Source: Ferruginibacter sp. (GTDB lineage: Bacteria > Bacteroidota > Bacteroidia > Chitinophagales > Chitinophagaceae). Taken from it: 64,000 nucleotides of DNA. Shown here one piece after another: positions 44,608 to 53,444 of the stretch. Both the position numbers and the translations under genes were made by a program. Where the stretch lies: positions 2,034,647-2,098,646 of the forward strand of contig JABFRP010000002.1 of assembly GCA_013141115.1 (NCBI GenBank), written 5' to 3'. How positions within the stretch are numbered: position 1 is the first letter of the stretch; the number at the start of each line of letters is the position of its first letter. Below the pieces are notes generated by a model that worked only from the letters and a program-made list of their open reading frames with translations, was not told where the DNA came from and ran no database searches.

Positions 44608-47600
44608 TTAAAAAGCAACATTTAGGTTAACACCATAGCTTCTGGTAGTAGGTGTTTGTAAATTGGTACCGCTCTGGCTGCCTGCATACTGATCAATATC
44701 CACATCTTTAAACTTATTGTCTTTCATAAAGTATAAAATGTTACGGGCTACAAATGAAATGCTGGCATTCTTAATAAATGATTTGCCTAAAAATTTAGCT
44801 GGTAAACTATATCCTAAAACTATTTCTCTTAATTTAAGATAGCTCTTGCTCATCATGTTAGGTTCTGGTATACCATGTACACGGCTAACATAATCCTGGG
44901 CATAAGTTTTTGTAGCATTAGCTGCAAATTGCAGTGCCGAATAATTAGTAATTACTCCTGTTACAGGATCATAATTTATTGCAGCACCATTTGATACCTG
45001 CACACCCTCGCCTAAATAAGATTTTATACCTTTTGTATCATCATATCTTGCAGCGCCCAATGCACCTTCAATGGTTTCAATATGGCGGCCACCCTGGAAG
45101 GTTTTCTTTCTTACATAATCTTCCATTACACCACCTACACGGCCATCAAACTGAAAGCTTAATGAAATATTTTTGTAATTGAATTTGTTATTAAAGCCCC
45201 ATACAAATTTTGGACTTGCATAACCTGCAAATTGTGCAACCGGTAATACGATTGGGCGTCCACCTCCATCGTTAATAATCTGTCCATCAGGTGTACGTGC
45301 AAATTTTCTGATGTACACTTCATCCACACGGCTGCCTACTTTAAAGAAAGTACCAATAGTAGCAACACCAGGTGGTAGTTCGGTATACACATCTTTAAAT
45401 GTACTCCAGTTTAATAATACATCCCAGCTAAAACTGTTTTGTAATTTTACAGGGGTGCCGCTTAAAGAAATTTCTACACCGGTTTTTTTAGTTTTTAAAG
45501 CATTAATGGTATAATTAGAATAACCGGAAGCTGAAGAGATATCTTTTCTGTAGATCTGTGGCCCATCAATATAACTAAAGTAAGCAACATCAACACCAAA
45601 CCTGTTTTTTAAAAACTTCATATCTAAACCTATTTCAGTACTTATTCTGTTATCAGGTTTTACGTTTTCATCAACAAGGTTGCTGGTAAACTTTGCTTCT
45701 GTGGTATTATTGTAACCAATACCCGTATTATAGACATTATTGAAAGTATAAGTAGGGCCACCATAAGTTGATGAGTATTCTGAACCATAACCTAAAGGAT
45801 AACTATTGTTGGGAGTTGCTCCTATTGTGCTGGATACAAATGAACCTCCACCTCTAACCTGTGCATAGGATCCTCTTAATTTTAAGAAAGAAATTACCGA
45901 AGGCATTGTTGTATAATCGGAAACAACAGTACTTACATTTACAGATGGGTAAAAGAAAGTATTGTTATTAGAATTTAATGCAGATAATTTATCTACCCTT
46001 CCTGTAGTATTGATATTGGCATATTTTCCTAAAGCAAAATCCAAAGAATAAAAAGCACTGGGCACTCTCATATCCGAAGCAAAGCTGAACGCTTTTACAG
46101 GATTACGGCTGTTAGAAAATGCGTATACATTGGGTACATTTAAGTAATCGGTAGTTACAAAACTAGAGTTGTATTTAAAAGTACGCATATTAGCTCCTGC
46201 AAAACCATTGATGCCTAAAAAATTGGCGATCTTTGGCGATTTAAAACGCAACATCACTTCTGTGTTGTTCTCAAATAAAGAACGTTTATCTTCTCTGTAA
46301 TCTCCCAATCCACCTTCACGGCCATAAGGGTGAGCAGAGAAAGGCATTTTTTCTGTTCTGGTTAAATCGTAAGTGGTTATTGATGTTCTACCCATCAACT
46401 CTACATAATTATTGAACTTATAGTTCAGCGTTGCGTAACCATAAATATCATTTTTTTGATGGCTACGTAACCACTCATAACTCATAAAATAAGGATTGTG
46501 GTAACGCTGGTATTCTGCATAATTACTTTGCACCCCTTCTTTACCCGGCTGCCAGTAATTGTGCATATCATCAATATTCCAATCAGCACCGCCCCAAATG
46601 GTAATGTTGTATATCACACTGTTGGGGCCGTAGTTTACATCAGGTATATTATCAGTATATTGTTTATTAAAATTGATATTAGCATCAAGCGTTAATTTTT
46701 TGCTGAATTTTAATGTAGAAGCTAAATTGAAATTGGTGGTATTTAAATTAGTGTTAGGTACTAAACCTCTTTGATAGGTTTGTCCAACAGAAAATCGCAG
46801 GTCATACTTTTCGCCACTTGCAGATACTGATAAATTGTTGGTAGATAAAATGCCTGCCTGTATAAATCTTTTTAAATTGTCTTTTCCTCTTGCCGTCCAG
46901 GGTGTTTTAGAGCGAATACCTGTAACAGGATCAACAGGACTATCATATTGTTCAATCAACTGTCCATCAAAACGTGGCCCCCAAATATCATAATCATTAT
47001 CATTTACGCCAGCGCCTTTGCCATCTACAAATTTGTATTGTCCGTGATCGCCGGGGCCATAAAGGTCCTGTGTTTTAGGCAAAGCAATAAAGCCTTTGTT
47101 AACCATGGTGCTGCTGTTAAACTCTACAGCGTAGCCACGTTTATCTTTAGTGCCTTTTTTTGTATTGATGATGATGGCACCGTTTTGGCCACGGTAACCA
47201 TACAATGCTGAGGCTACAGGGCCTTTAAGCACTGTATAGCTTTCAATATCATCTGGGCTAATATTCCATGTATCTGAATTAATAGGAATACCATCTACCA
47301 CATATAAATTAATAGCACCACCACGCAATAAAACCTGCGGATTACCTAACAGTTCGGCAGAGGCGCCAACGGTTAAACCTGATACTTTACCTACTAAGGA
47401 GTTGATAGGGTTTGATTCCCTGCCTTTGATCAGATCTGCACCTTTCACTTCCTGGGAAGAATAGCCAATAATTCTTTTGTCTTTCTTTACACCTAATGCA
47501 GTTACCACCACATCTTCCAGTTGTTTAGCATCTTGTGTAAGCTGAATAGTTAAAAAATTGTCGGTGGCAGTAATTGTTTGTTGTTGATAGCCACTAAAAG

Positions 47601-47841
47601 TAATCACTAATTTTTCGCCTTTTAATACAGCAATTTTAAATTCACCCTGCTTATCGGTTGATGTGCCATAGGCAGAATTTTTTACGGTGATGCTAACGCC
47701 CTCAAGAGCTTTGCCGGTAGTGGCATCTGCTACTTTACCTTTTACCTGCACATTTTGTTGTGCCTGTGATAAAACAGGAGCATAAATTAATGTAAAGACC
47801 AGTAATAGTAATCTGGTTAGTTGGTGCTTTGTTTGCTTCAT
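44608..47841 (-). CDS. SusC/RagA-family TonB-dependent transporter (second pair)
   Basis: 1077 residues from ATG 47841 (MKQTKHQLTRLLLLVF); an upstream TTG is less likely. Signal peptide ending LSQAQQ, carboxypeptidase-regulatory-like domain (VKGKVADATTGKALEGVSI), LEDVVVTALGVKKDKR at the plug start, SYTVLKGPVASALYGYRGQNG in the plug, and a barrel ending SYGVNLNVAF. It imports the ligand caught by its SusD partner. Its promoter has a TACTTTTG -7 element and a phased array with the standard 14-nt offset. Confidence 0.95.
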   Translation of the reverse strand: MKQTKHQLTRLLLLVFTLIYAPVLSQAQQNVQVKGKVADATTGKALEGVSITVKNSAYGTSTDKQGEFKIAVLKGEKLVITFSGYQQQTITATDNFLTIQLTQDAKQLEDVVVTALGVKKDKRIIGYSSQEVKGADLIKGRESNPINSLVGKVSGLTVGASAELLGNPQVLLRGGAINLYVVDGIPINSDTWNISPDDIESYTVLKGPVASALYGYRGQNGAIIINTKKGTKDKRGYAVEFNSSTMVNKGFIALPKTQDLYGPGDHGQYKFVDGKGAGVNDNDYDIWGPRFDGQLIEQYDSPVDPVTGIRSKTPWTARGKDNLKRFIQAGILSTNNLSVSASGEKYDLRFSVGQTYQRGLVPNTNLNTTNFNLASTLKFSKKLTLDANINFNKQYTDNIPDVNYGPNSVIYNITIWGGADWNIDDMHNYWQPGKEGVQSNYAEYQRYHNPYFMSYEWLRSHQKNDIYGYATLNYKFNNYVELMGRTSITTYDLTRTEKMPFSAHPYGREGGLGDYREDKRSLFENNTEVMLRFKSPKIANFLGINGFAGANMRTFKYNSSFVTTDYLNVPNVYAFSNSRNPVKAFSFASDMRVPSAFYSLDFALGKYANINTTGRVDKLSALNSNNNTFFYPSVNVSTVVSDYTTMPSVISFLKLRGSYAQVRGGGSFVSSTIGATPNNSYPLGYGSEYSSTYGGPTYTFNNVYNTGIGYNNTTEAKFTSNLVDENVKPDNRISTEIGLDMKFLKNRFGVDVAYFSYIDGPQIYRKDISSASGYSNYTINALKTKKTGVEISLSGTPVKLQNSFSWDVLLNWSTFKDVYTELPPGVATIGTFFKVGSRVDEVYIRKFARTPDGQIINDGGGRPIVLPVAQFAGYASPKFVWGFNNKFNYKNISLSFQFDGRVGGVMEDYVRKKTFQGGRHIETIEGALGAARYDDTKGIKSYLGEGVQVSNGAAINYDPVTGVITNYSALQFAANATKTYAQDYVSRVHGIPEPNMMSKSYLKLREIVLGYSLPAKFLGKSFIKNASISFVARNILYFMKDNKFKDVDIDQYAGSQSGTNLQTPTTRSYGVNLNVAF

Positions 47842-47866
47842 AAACAATGGTTTTAGTTTTGAGCAG

Positions 47867-47934
47867 CAAAAGTATCAGGGCAGTATTATCAAATAATTTC
47901 CCCGGGGTTAAGTAAACACAAACAAAATGTTAAG
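47867..47934 (-). promoter_or_regulatory. Promoter of the second susC with a phased array
   Basis: TACTTTTG (47867-47874, minus strand) matches TAnnTTTG. Upstream, TAATA, TAACC and TAACA lie every 22 bp (plus-strand phase positions 47886, 47908, 47930), with degenerate pentamers between them in the 11-bp register. The proximal unit begins 14 nt before the octamer. A separate pair TAACA/TAACC 11 bp apart lies at 47956-47971 on the other strand. Confidence 0.5.
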
Positions 47935-48021
47935 AAAAAAATAACCAGTTAATGGTAACAATTTTGTAACCGATAAGAAAAATATTTTAAGTACATCGGC
48001 CACTGTTACTTTGTTGCCAAT

Positions 48022-48051
48022 AAAAAAAAGCAGGACTTAAAAAGTCCTGCT
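48022..48051 (-). terminator. Strong intrinsic terminator
   Basis: AGCAGGACTT (48029-48038) and AAGTCCTGCT (48042-48051) form a perfect 10-bp stem with a 3-nt loop. The A8 run at 48022-48029 gives a T8 tail on the minus strand. It ends either the porin transcript or the short RNA proposed at 48022-48161. Confidence 0.9.
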
Positions 48052-48161
48052 CCGCTACATGAGAAAGATTGCTATATAATTACCAAAACAAACTGCAGTT
48101 ATAACTTTTAAAAAAGCTAAAAGCGTATAGAAATAGGCTATTGTGGTGCAGTACTTTTATG
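48022..48161 (-). ncRNA. Candidate phosphate-regulated small RNA (about 140 nt)
   Basis: A phased array and a -7-like octamer (CACCTTTG, 48168-48175) point into a region without any gene. The transcript would begin near 48161 and end at the strong terminator 48022-48051. The only ATG on this strand in between is followed at once by a stop, so the RNA is non-coding. The alternative is that the whole region is the 3' end of the porin mRNA. It resembles the usual layout of regulated small RNAs: activator sites, core promoter, short body, hairpin and T run. Confidence 0.4.
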
Positions 48162-48167
48162 CTGATG

Positions 48168-48246
48168 CAAAGGTGCAACTGAAGTGTTAACTAAACAACA
48201 CCCACCTGTTACCTAATAAGCAATAAATTGTTAAGCAAATATTACC
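48168..48246 (-). promoter_or_regulatory. Pho-box-like promoter facing the small-RNA candidate
   Basis: In the direction of transcription TAATA, TAACA, (TGCTT), TAACA, (TGTTG) and TAACA lie in exact 11-bp register (plus-strand phase positions 48242, 48231, 48220, 48209, 48198, 48187). CACCTTTG (48168-48175) begins 14 nt after the start of the last unit. Three of the units are the full TAACA consensus. It begins 10 nt after the porin stop codon. Confidence 0.55.
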
Positions 48247-48255
48247 GAAGTAAAA

Positions 48256-49563
48256 TTAAAACCTGAACTGTAACCTGCAGGTAAGTATATTGTCTTTTAT
48301 ATCTTTTGTGTAATTGGTTAACTGCGTTTTTTCGTTAGTAACTTTTGCGTAGTATAAAACCAGTTTAACATTATCAGTTAAATAATTTACATAACCTAAG
48401 CCTAATGTATTGTATTTAATATTTGCTGCGGTAAAATTACTTCCGGCTGCGCCAATTTCATTGCCACTTACTTTAGTGTTAGGGTCATACCAATCATATT
48501 TAATGATCAGTTGATTTCTTACATTAAAAATCTGCTGCAAAAAATAAAAGTAAGCACCATTAAAACTGCGGATATGAAATCCATCCATGCCGGAAACTAA
48601 AGCCACCGGAGTTTCTGTATTGTTCAATGTACCTGTTTGTTTACCGGTAATAAATTCGCCTCTCAATTCCGTAATAAGTCCTTTATTGCTTTTAAATTTA
48701 AGTTGGGCATTAGTACCATAATAATGCCGTGGAGAAGTTTGGGTTACATTATCTGCCGAAGAATCTACAGTAACTTTCTTAACGCCCAAAACAGCATTGG
48801 TGCTATATACATATTTGGTGTTTTGCATCAGGCCACCATATAGAATAGATGCACCAGCTGCCAATGTAATTTGCTTATTCAGGTGATAAGGTTTTAAAGC
48901 AATGTTGCCAATAAGGTCTTTGGTGTTATCAAAATCGCCTGCGGCATTAATACCCTGGCCATTAAAAAAACCAATATCAAATCTTAAGTATTTTAATGTA
49001 TTGTCTTTTCGTCTGGAGTCTAAACTTACCATTGCCCCCAAATCTCTTTCACTTTTCATTAATGTTTGGCTCATGCGGCCTCTTTCGGGGGTTTCTCTGT
49101 CGCTGCTACTCAGGTTAACTTCGTAACCAAAAGGGCGGGCAAACATACCTGTGGTAAGAGAAAATAATTTGTATTTATTTTCAAAAATACGGCCCCATAC
49201 ATCTCTTACTGTAAAGGCTCTTTCATTGGCATCAAATTGAAAAACTATTTGCACACTGGGTTTTTTCCCTTCGGAAAAATGTACATAATCTATACGTACC
49301 CTGCTTCTGCGCAGCATAAAGCGGTTGCTTACATTAGTGGCAAAATCACCACCTTCAAATGCTTTGGCACCTTTACTTTCTGCTACCTGAAACTGGGGTT
49401 GTATATAACCGCCTATTTTAAGATGATCGAATTTTTTATATAATGCTAAAAGCCCCCGGCCGGTTTCTTTGCTGGTATCCACCATATCCATTAAATATTG
49501 GGCTTGTAAAAGCTGGCATAATAGCATGGCTACAGCCAACAAAGGCAGTTGTTTCTTAAGCAT
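48256..49563 (-). CDS. Phosphate-selective porin O/P family outer-membrane protein
   Basis: 435 residues from ATG 49563 (MLKKQLPLLAVAMLLCQLLQAQ signal peptide). The barrel start LKIGGYIQPQFQ, RRSRVRIDYVHFSEGKKP and the GMFARPFGYEVNLSSSDRETPERG segment are typical of OprO/OprP-type porins, which favour phosphate or polyphosphate. It ends in LQFRF with the terminal Phe of outer-membrane barrels. It is divergent from the PhoU-like/Pit operon, with a three-unit array between them. Ion selectivity cannot be proved from sequence. Confidence 0.88.
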   Translation of the reverse strand: MLKKQLPLLAVAMLLCQLLQAQYLMDMVDTSKETGRGLLALYKKFDHLKIGGYIQPQFQVAESKGAKAFEGGDFATNVSNRFMLRRSRVRIDYVHFSEGKKPSVQIVFQFDANERAFTVRDVWGRIFENKYKLFSLTTGMFARPFGYEVNLSSSDRETPERGRMSQTLMKSERDLGAMVSLDSRRKDNTLKYLRFDIGFFNGQGINAAGDFDNTKDLIGNIALKPYHLNKQITLAAGASILYGGLMQNTKYVYSTNAVLGVKKVTVDSSADNVTQTSPRHYYGTNAQLKFKSNKGLITELRGEFITGKQTGTLNNTETPVALVSGMDGFHIRSFNGAYFYFLQQIFNVRNQLIIKYDWYDPNTKVSGNEIGAAGSNFTAANIKYNTLGLGYVNYLTDNVKLVLYYAKVTNEKTQLTNYTKDIKDNILTCRLQFRF

Positions 49564-49578
49564 AAACAAATTTTGCCG

Positions 49579-49626
49579 CAAAGGAATAACAATTTAATAT
49601 TACCTCTGTGTTAACAAATCATTACC
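49579..49626 (-). promoter_or_regulatory. Pho-box-like promoter of the porin
   Basis: In the direction of transcription TAATG, TAACA and TAATA are in exact 11-bp steps (plus-strand phase positions 49622, 49611, 49600). TTCCTTTG (49579-49586) begins 16 nt after the last unit start, 2 nt more than elsewhere. On the other strand AACCTTTG (49663-49670) is the likely -7 element of the PhoU-like gene. Both -7 elements are followed by the same GCCGCAAA- or GCGGCAAA-type sequence. Confidence 0.5.
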
Positions 49627-49687
49627 ATTTTAAAAGTGTTTCCTTATTTTGGCTTAAAGACTAACCTTTGCCGCAAAATTTAAAACT

Positions 49688-50338
49688 ATGGCTGGCTTAA
49701 ATTCAATTTTAAAGATCTTTTTACCAAAAGACAGGGTATTTTTTCAATTGTTTGAAAATGTGGTTGATGTATTAGTAAAAATGGGCGAAAAATTAAAAGA
49801 AGTGGTTAACGAACCAGACTTTGATGAGAGAGCGAAACTTATTAAAGAAGTGGAGGATATGGAGCATACCAACGATGATTATACGCACCAGATATTTACA
49901 GAGCTAGGTAAAAATTTTATTACTCCGTTCGATAGGGAAGATATTCACTACCTGGCTTCAGCATTAGATGATATTGCAGATTATATTCAGGCATCTGCAA
50001 AAAAGATAAACTTTTACAGGGTAAACCCCAACGATACTGGTATACATAAAATGGCAGACATCATTGCACAGGGTTGTGTGGCGGTACATGATGCCGTTAA
50101 AGAATTACGCAATATGAAGAACATGCGCCAAATCACCGATGCACTGGTAATGATCAATAGTATTGAAAACCAGGGGGATGATATTTTTGATATGAGTATT
50201 GAAAAATTATTTGCAGAAGAACCTGATGCTAAAGAGGTAATTAAGAAAAGAGAGATTTACCAGGTAATGGAAATTGTAACCGATAAATGTGAGGATGCCG
50301 CTAATGTGATTGAAAGTATAATTGTAAAGTACGCATAA
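49688..50338 (+). CDS. PhoU-like DUF47 protein, Pit accessory factor
   Basis: 216 residues, all helical. It begins AGLNSILKIFLPKDRVFFQLFE, the hallmark start of DUF47 (TIGR00153) proteins. Acidic metal-binding motifs occur twice (EVEDMEHTNDDYTHQ near residue 55 and ENQGDDIFD near 165). These proteins regulate low-affinity Pit phosphate transporters, and this gene lies directly before one. The 113-nt spacer to the transporter carries an 8-bp-periodic inverted repeat that may set relative expression. Confidence 0.93.
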   Translation: MAGLNSILKIFLPKDRVFFQLFENVVDVLVKMGEKLKEVVNEPDFDERAKLIKEVEDMEHTNDDYTHQIFTELGKNFITPFDREDIHYLASALDDIADYIQASAKKINFYRVNPNDTGIHKMADIIAQGCVAVHDAVKELRNMKNMRQITDALVMINSIENQGDDIFDMSIEKLFAEEPDAKEVIKKREIYQVMEIVTDKCEDAANVIESIIVKYA

Positions 50339-50341
50339 AAC

Positions 50342-50444
50342 CAATTAGCTAATTAGCCAATATGCTAATACGCTAATGCTTAACTCAGATTATTCTAAAT
50401 TTTGGGAATTAGCACATTGGCACATTAGCACATTTGCACATTGC
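50342..50444. repeat. 8-bp-periodic inverted repeat in the PhoU-like/Pit spacer
   Basis: CAATTAGC TAATTAGC CAATATGC TAATACGC (from 50342) are four tandem octamers of form YAATnnGC. The reverse complement of about 50406-50444 is again four or more such octamers (CAATGTGC AAATGTGC TAATGTGC CAATGTGC). The arms, separated by about 26 nt, form a long imperfect hairpin ending a few bases before the transporter ATG (50452). It belongs to the same family as the element at 817-893. Confidence 0.75.
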
Positions 50445-50451
50445 ATATATT

Positions 50452-52164
50452 ATGACCTTAGTAATAGTAATTATAGCCCTTGCTTTAATATTTGATTATA
50501 TCAATGGCTTTCACGATGCGGCTAACTCCATAGCCACCGTAGTTTCCACAAAAGTTTTAACGCCCTTTCAGGCGGTGGTTTGGGCAGCTTTTTTTAATTG
50601 TGTGGCTTTTTTTATTTTTAAAGATCATGCTGTGGCAAACACCATCAGCAAAACAGTTAATAAAGAATTTATTACACTGCCTGTAATTTTAGCCGGCCTT
50701 ATTGCAGCTATATTCTGGAATTTATTAACCTGGTGGTATGGCATTCCTTCCTCCTCTTCTCATACATTAATTGGTGGTTTTGCCGGTGCTGCAATTGCAC
50801 ACGCTTTATCGCAAAAAGGTATCAGTTACAGTTGGGGTAAAATTGTAGAATCAGATATTATACTAAGCACCGTTTTATTTATTTTTCTGGCACCAATTAT
50901 TGGTATGGGTATTTCTATATTCATTACTATAGTTACCATTATGCGAAATGTGTGGGCCAGGTTGGGTATTATTGCAGTAGTTACTTTTTTAACTGTTTTG
51001 TTATTCGATCATTTTGAAAGCAGCAAAATGGATGAAAACCTGCAGAAGTTTTTAAAGGTGGATAAGTATAAAAAAGAAGTAAAAGAAACATTAGCTAAAA
51101 AAGAAGCTAATCCCAGCGACACTGTTGTATTAAAAGCATACAATACAGCAAAAGAAAAATTAGACAAAGCTTTACCCAATTATAATAAAATAAATGCTTT
51201 GGTAACCGATTTTGATAAATTTGGGGCCAAAGGAATTGCTAAACAGGCATCGGATAATGGATGGTTAAAAGATATTGAAGCCAGTAAATTAAAAGATGAT
51301 GTGCGTAACTCCAACGACTTTTTGGTGCTGGAAGCAAAGGCGACCAGCGATGAAAAAATAAAAGCAGAATATAGTATTGCTAAAGATGTTACCGAAAAAT
51401 ATAAAGACCCTCTTAAGCAATACTTTAATAAAGAATTATCTTTGGATAGTACGATGGCAGCTTTAAATGCAATCTATCCGATAGCAGAGGTTAATAAGGC
51501 TAAAGTAAAAAAGAAAATTGAAGGTTTTAGTATTGAGAAAGCGTTGGCAAAAGATATCGATAAGGCAGATAACAGTATGATAGTTTGGGGTATCATTTTT
51601 ACATCCATATTATTTAGTTTAGTGTATTTGTATGTAGAAAAAATACGGACACCAACGGCATTTAAAGTTGCCAATATGTTTAAAAAATTGCAGCTGTTTA
51701 GTTCTGCTGCATTTAGTATTGGCCATGGTGGTAACGATGCTCAAAAGGTAATGGGTATTATAGGTGCTGCATTAATAGCCAATGGTAATATGCAAAATTT
51801 TTCCGACTTACCTAACTGGGTTCCTGCGGCTTGTTACCTGGCAATTGGTTTGGGTACTATGAGTGGTGGTTGGAAGATAATTAAAACCATGGGTACAAAA
51901 ATTACAAAAGTTACTCCCCTGGAAGGCGTGGCGGCAGAAACTGCCGGCGCATTTACATTGTTTTTTACTGGGCAAATGGGTATTCCTGTTTCCACCACAC
52001 ATACTATTACCGGAAGTATAATTGGAGTGGGAGCCACCAAGCGTTTAAGTGCAGTTCGCTGGGGTGTTACAGTAAACCTGCTATGGGCATGGGTTTTAAC
52101 TATCCCTGTAAGTGGCTTACTGGCAGCAGTGGTGTACTACATCATGTCTTTTTTTATTAAATAG
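50452..52164 (+). CDS. Pit-type inorganic phosphate transporter with a large central domain
   Basis: 570 residues from ATG 50452; an upstream TTG would lie in the repeat. The two signatures of the PiT family are present: FDYINGFHDAANSIATVVST near residue 15 and SIGHGGNDAQKVMG near 420, with about ten to twelve helices overall. Between the halves lies an unusually long, charged, lysine-rich region (residues about 190-375, e.g. KEVKETLAKKEANPSD) that is probably cytoplasmic and helical. It takes up phosphate by proton or sodium symport. The final TTHTITGSIIGVGATKR confirms the family. Confidence 0.94.
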   Translation: MTLVIVIIALALIFDYINGFHDAANSIATVVSTKVLTPFQAVVWAAFFNCVAFFIFKDHAVANTISKTVNKEFITLPVILAGLIAAIFWNLLTWWYGIPSSSSHTLIGGFAGAAIAHALSQKGISYSWGKIVESDIILSTVLFIFLAPIIGMGISIFITIVTIMRNVWARLGIIAVVTFLTVLLFDHFESSKMDENLQKFLKVDKYKKEVKETLAKKEANPSDTVVLKAYNTAKEKLDKALPNYNKINALVTDFDKFGAKGIAKQASDNGWLKDIEASKLKDDVRNSNDFLVLEAKATSDEKIKAEYSIAKDVTEKYKDPLKQYFNKELSLDSTMAALNAIYPIAEVNKAKVKKKIEGFSIEKALAKDIDKADNSMIVWGIIFTSILFSLVYLYVEKIRTPTAFKVANMFKKLQLFSSAAFSIGHGGNDAQKVMGIIGAALIANGNMQNFSDLPNWVPAACYLAIGLGTMSGGWKIIKTMGTKITKVTPLEGVAAETAGAFTLFFTGQMGIPVSTTHTITGSIIGVGATKRLSAVRWGVTVNLLWAWVLTIPVSGLLAAVVYYIMSFFIK

Positions 52165-52185
52165 GTTTAAAATATACTAATTATT

Positions 52186-52217
52186 AAAAATCACTCACGC
52201 AACTGAGTGATTTTTTT
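52186..52217 (+). terminator. Terminator of the PhoU-like/Pit operon
   Basis: AAAAATCACTCA (52186-52197) pairs with TGAGTGATTTTTTT (52204-52217). The T run on the plus strand makes a clear intrinsic terminator just before galE. Confidence 0.88.
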
Positions 52218-52231
52218 ATTTCCTTTGTAGT

Positions 52232-53287
52232 ATGAATAAGATATTAGTTACAGGTGGCTGCGGCTACATCGGTTCTCACACAATAGTTGATCTGGTACAA
52301 AATGGTTATGAAGTTATTTGTGCAGATAACAATTCCAGAAGTAATGAAGCAATACTTAATGGCGTTGAAAAGATCATCAGCCAAAAAGTAAAAAACTATA
52401 AAGTTGATCTGTGTAATTACGATGATACCTACGCTATTTTTCAAGAGAATACGGATATAGTTGGCATTATACATTTTGCAGCCTATAAAGCCGTAGGAGA
52501 GTCGGTTGAAAAACCACTGATGTATTTTGAGAATAACCTTAACTCTCTGATCAATATTTTAAAATGTGCCGATGAATTTAATGTGCCGCATTTTGTATTC
52601 TCTTCTTCCTGCACCGTTTACGGTAATCCGGATAGTATGATTGTAACAGAAGAAACACCACAAAAACCGGCTGAATCACCTTATGGTGCTACCAAACAAA
52701 TGGGCGAGCAAATAATAAAAGATACTGTAAGGGGTACTTCTTTAAAAGCTATTTTACTCAGGTATTTTAATCCGGTAGGTGCTCACCCTTCTATGAATAT
52801 TGGGGAATTGCCTATTGGAAGGCCAGCTAACTTGGTACCTGCAATTACACAAACCGCTATTGGTAAATTACCCATGATGCAGGTTTATGGTACCGATTAT
52901 GAAACAAAAGATGGTAGTTGTGTAAGAGACTATATTCATGTAAGTGATATTGCCCATGCTCATACACTGGCATTAAATTACCTGATCAATAATAAAAATA
53001 GTTCCAATTGCGAAGTATTTAATTTAGGCACTGGCAATGGTTATACCGTACTGGAAGTTATTGCTGCTTTTGAAAAGGTGAGTGGTGTAAAATTAAATTA
53101 TCAGCTGGCACCAAGGCGAGTCGGCGATGTGGTGGCAATATATGCCAATAATAATAAAGCTAAAACCGATCTTGGCTGGGAACCTGCCTATAACCTTAAC
53201 GATATGATGGATACTGCCTGGAAATGGGAACTGCGCCTTAAAAATGAAGAGAACCTTTTTAAATCACAAGTTGCAGGGCTTAACTAA
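52232..53287 (+). CDS. galE: UDP-glucose 4-epimerase
   Basis: 351 residues, the typical length. The N-terminal NAD fold is VTGGCGYIGSH. The catalytic Ser-Tyr-Lys set appears as SSSCTVYG and YGATKQMGE (YxxxK). CVRDYIHVSDIAHAH and NLGTGNGYTVLEV are further epimerase signatures. It interconverts UDP-glucose and UDP-galactose (or N-acetyl forms) for surface polysaccharides. It is 14 nt from the Pit terminator, so its promoter must lie within or before that hairpin, or read-through occurs. Confidence 0.96.
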   Translation: MNKILVTGGCGYIGSHTIVDLVQNGYEVICADNNSRSNEAILNGVEKIISQKVKNYKVDLCNYDDTYAIFQENTDIVGIIHFAAYKAVGESVEKPLMYFENNLNSLINILKCADEFNVPHFVFSSSCTVYGNPDSMIVTEETPQKPAESPYGATKQMGEQIIKDTVRGTSLKAILLRYFNPVGAHPSMNIGELPIGRPANLVPAITQTAIGKLPMMQVYGTDYETKDGSCVRDYIHVSDIAHAHTLALNYLINNKNSSNCEVFNLGTGNGYTVLEVIAAFEKVSGVKLNYQLAPRRVGDVVAIYANNNKAKTDLGWEPAYNLNDMMDTAWKWELRLKNEENLFKSQVAGLN

Positions 53288-53345
53288 ATTTCTATGCTTG
53301 CAAAAAACAATTCATTTTTAATATTTCATTGATCTGCTCTATTTT

Positions 53346-53366
53346 GCTCAAACAATGTGAGCAACT
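53346..53366 (+). terminator. Hairpin after galE
   Basis: TTGCTCA and TGAGCAA form a 7-bp stem around AACAATG, followed by CTTTTAT. It is a weak intrinsic terminator for galE. TTACTTTG about 40 nt later may be the -7 element of the transketolase gene. Confidence 0.55.
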
Positions 53367-53444
53367 TTTATCATTGTCATTATTTTAAATCAAATCTTTG
53401 TTTACTTTGCAGTTTATTATAAAATTTAAACAGATTTATTAAAT

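Noticed and set aside
47956..47971. TAACA/TAACC pair 11 bp apart as the susC activator site
   Set aside because: It has only two units, points away from susC and is not at the standard distance; the array at 47886-47934 fits better.
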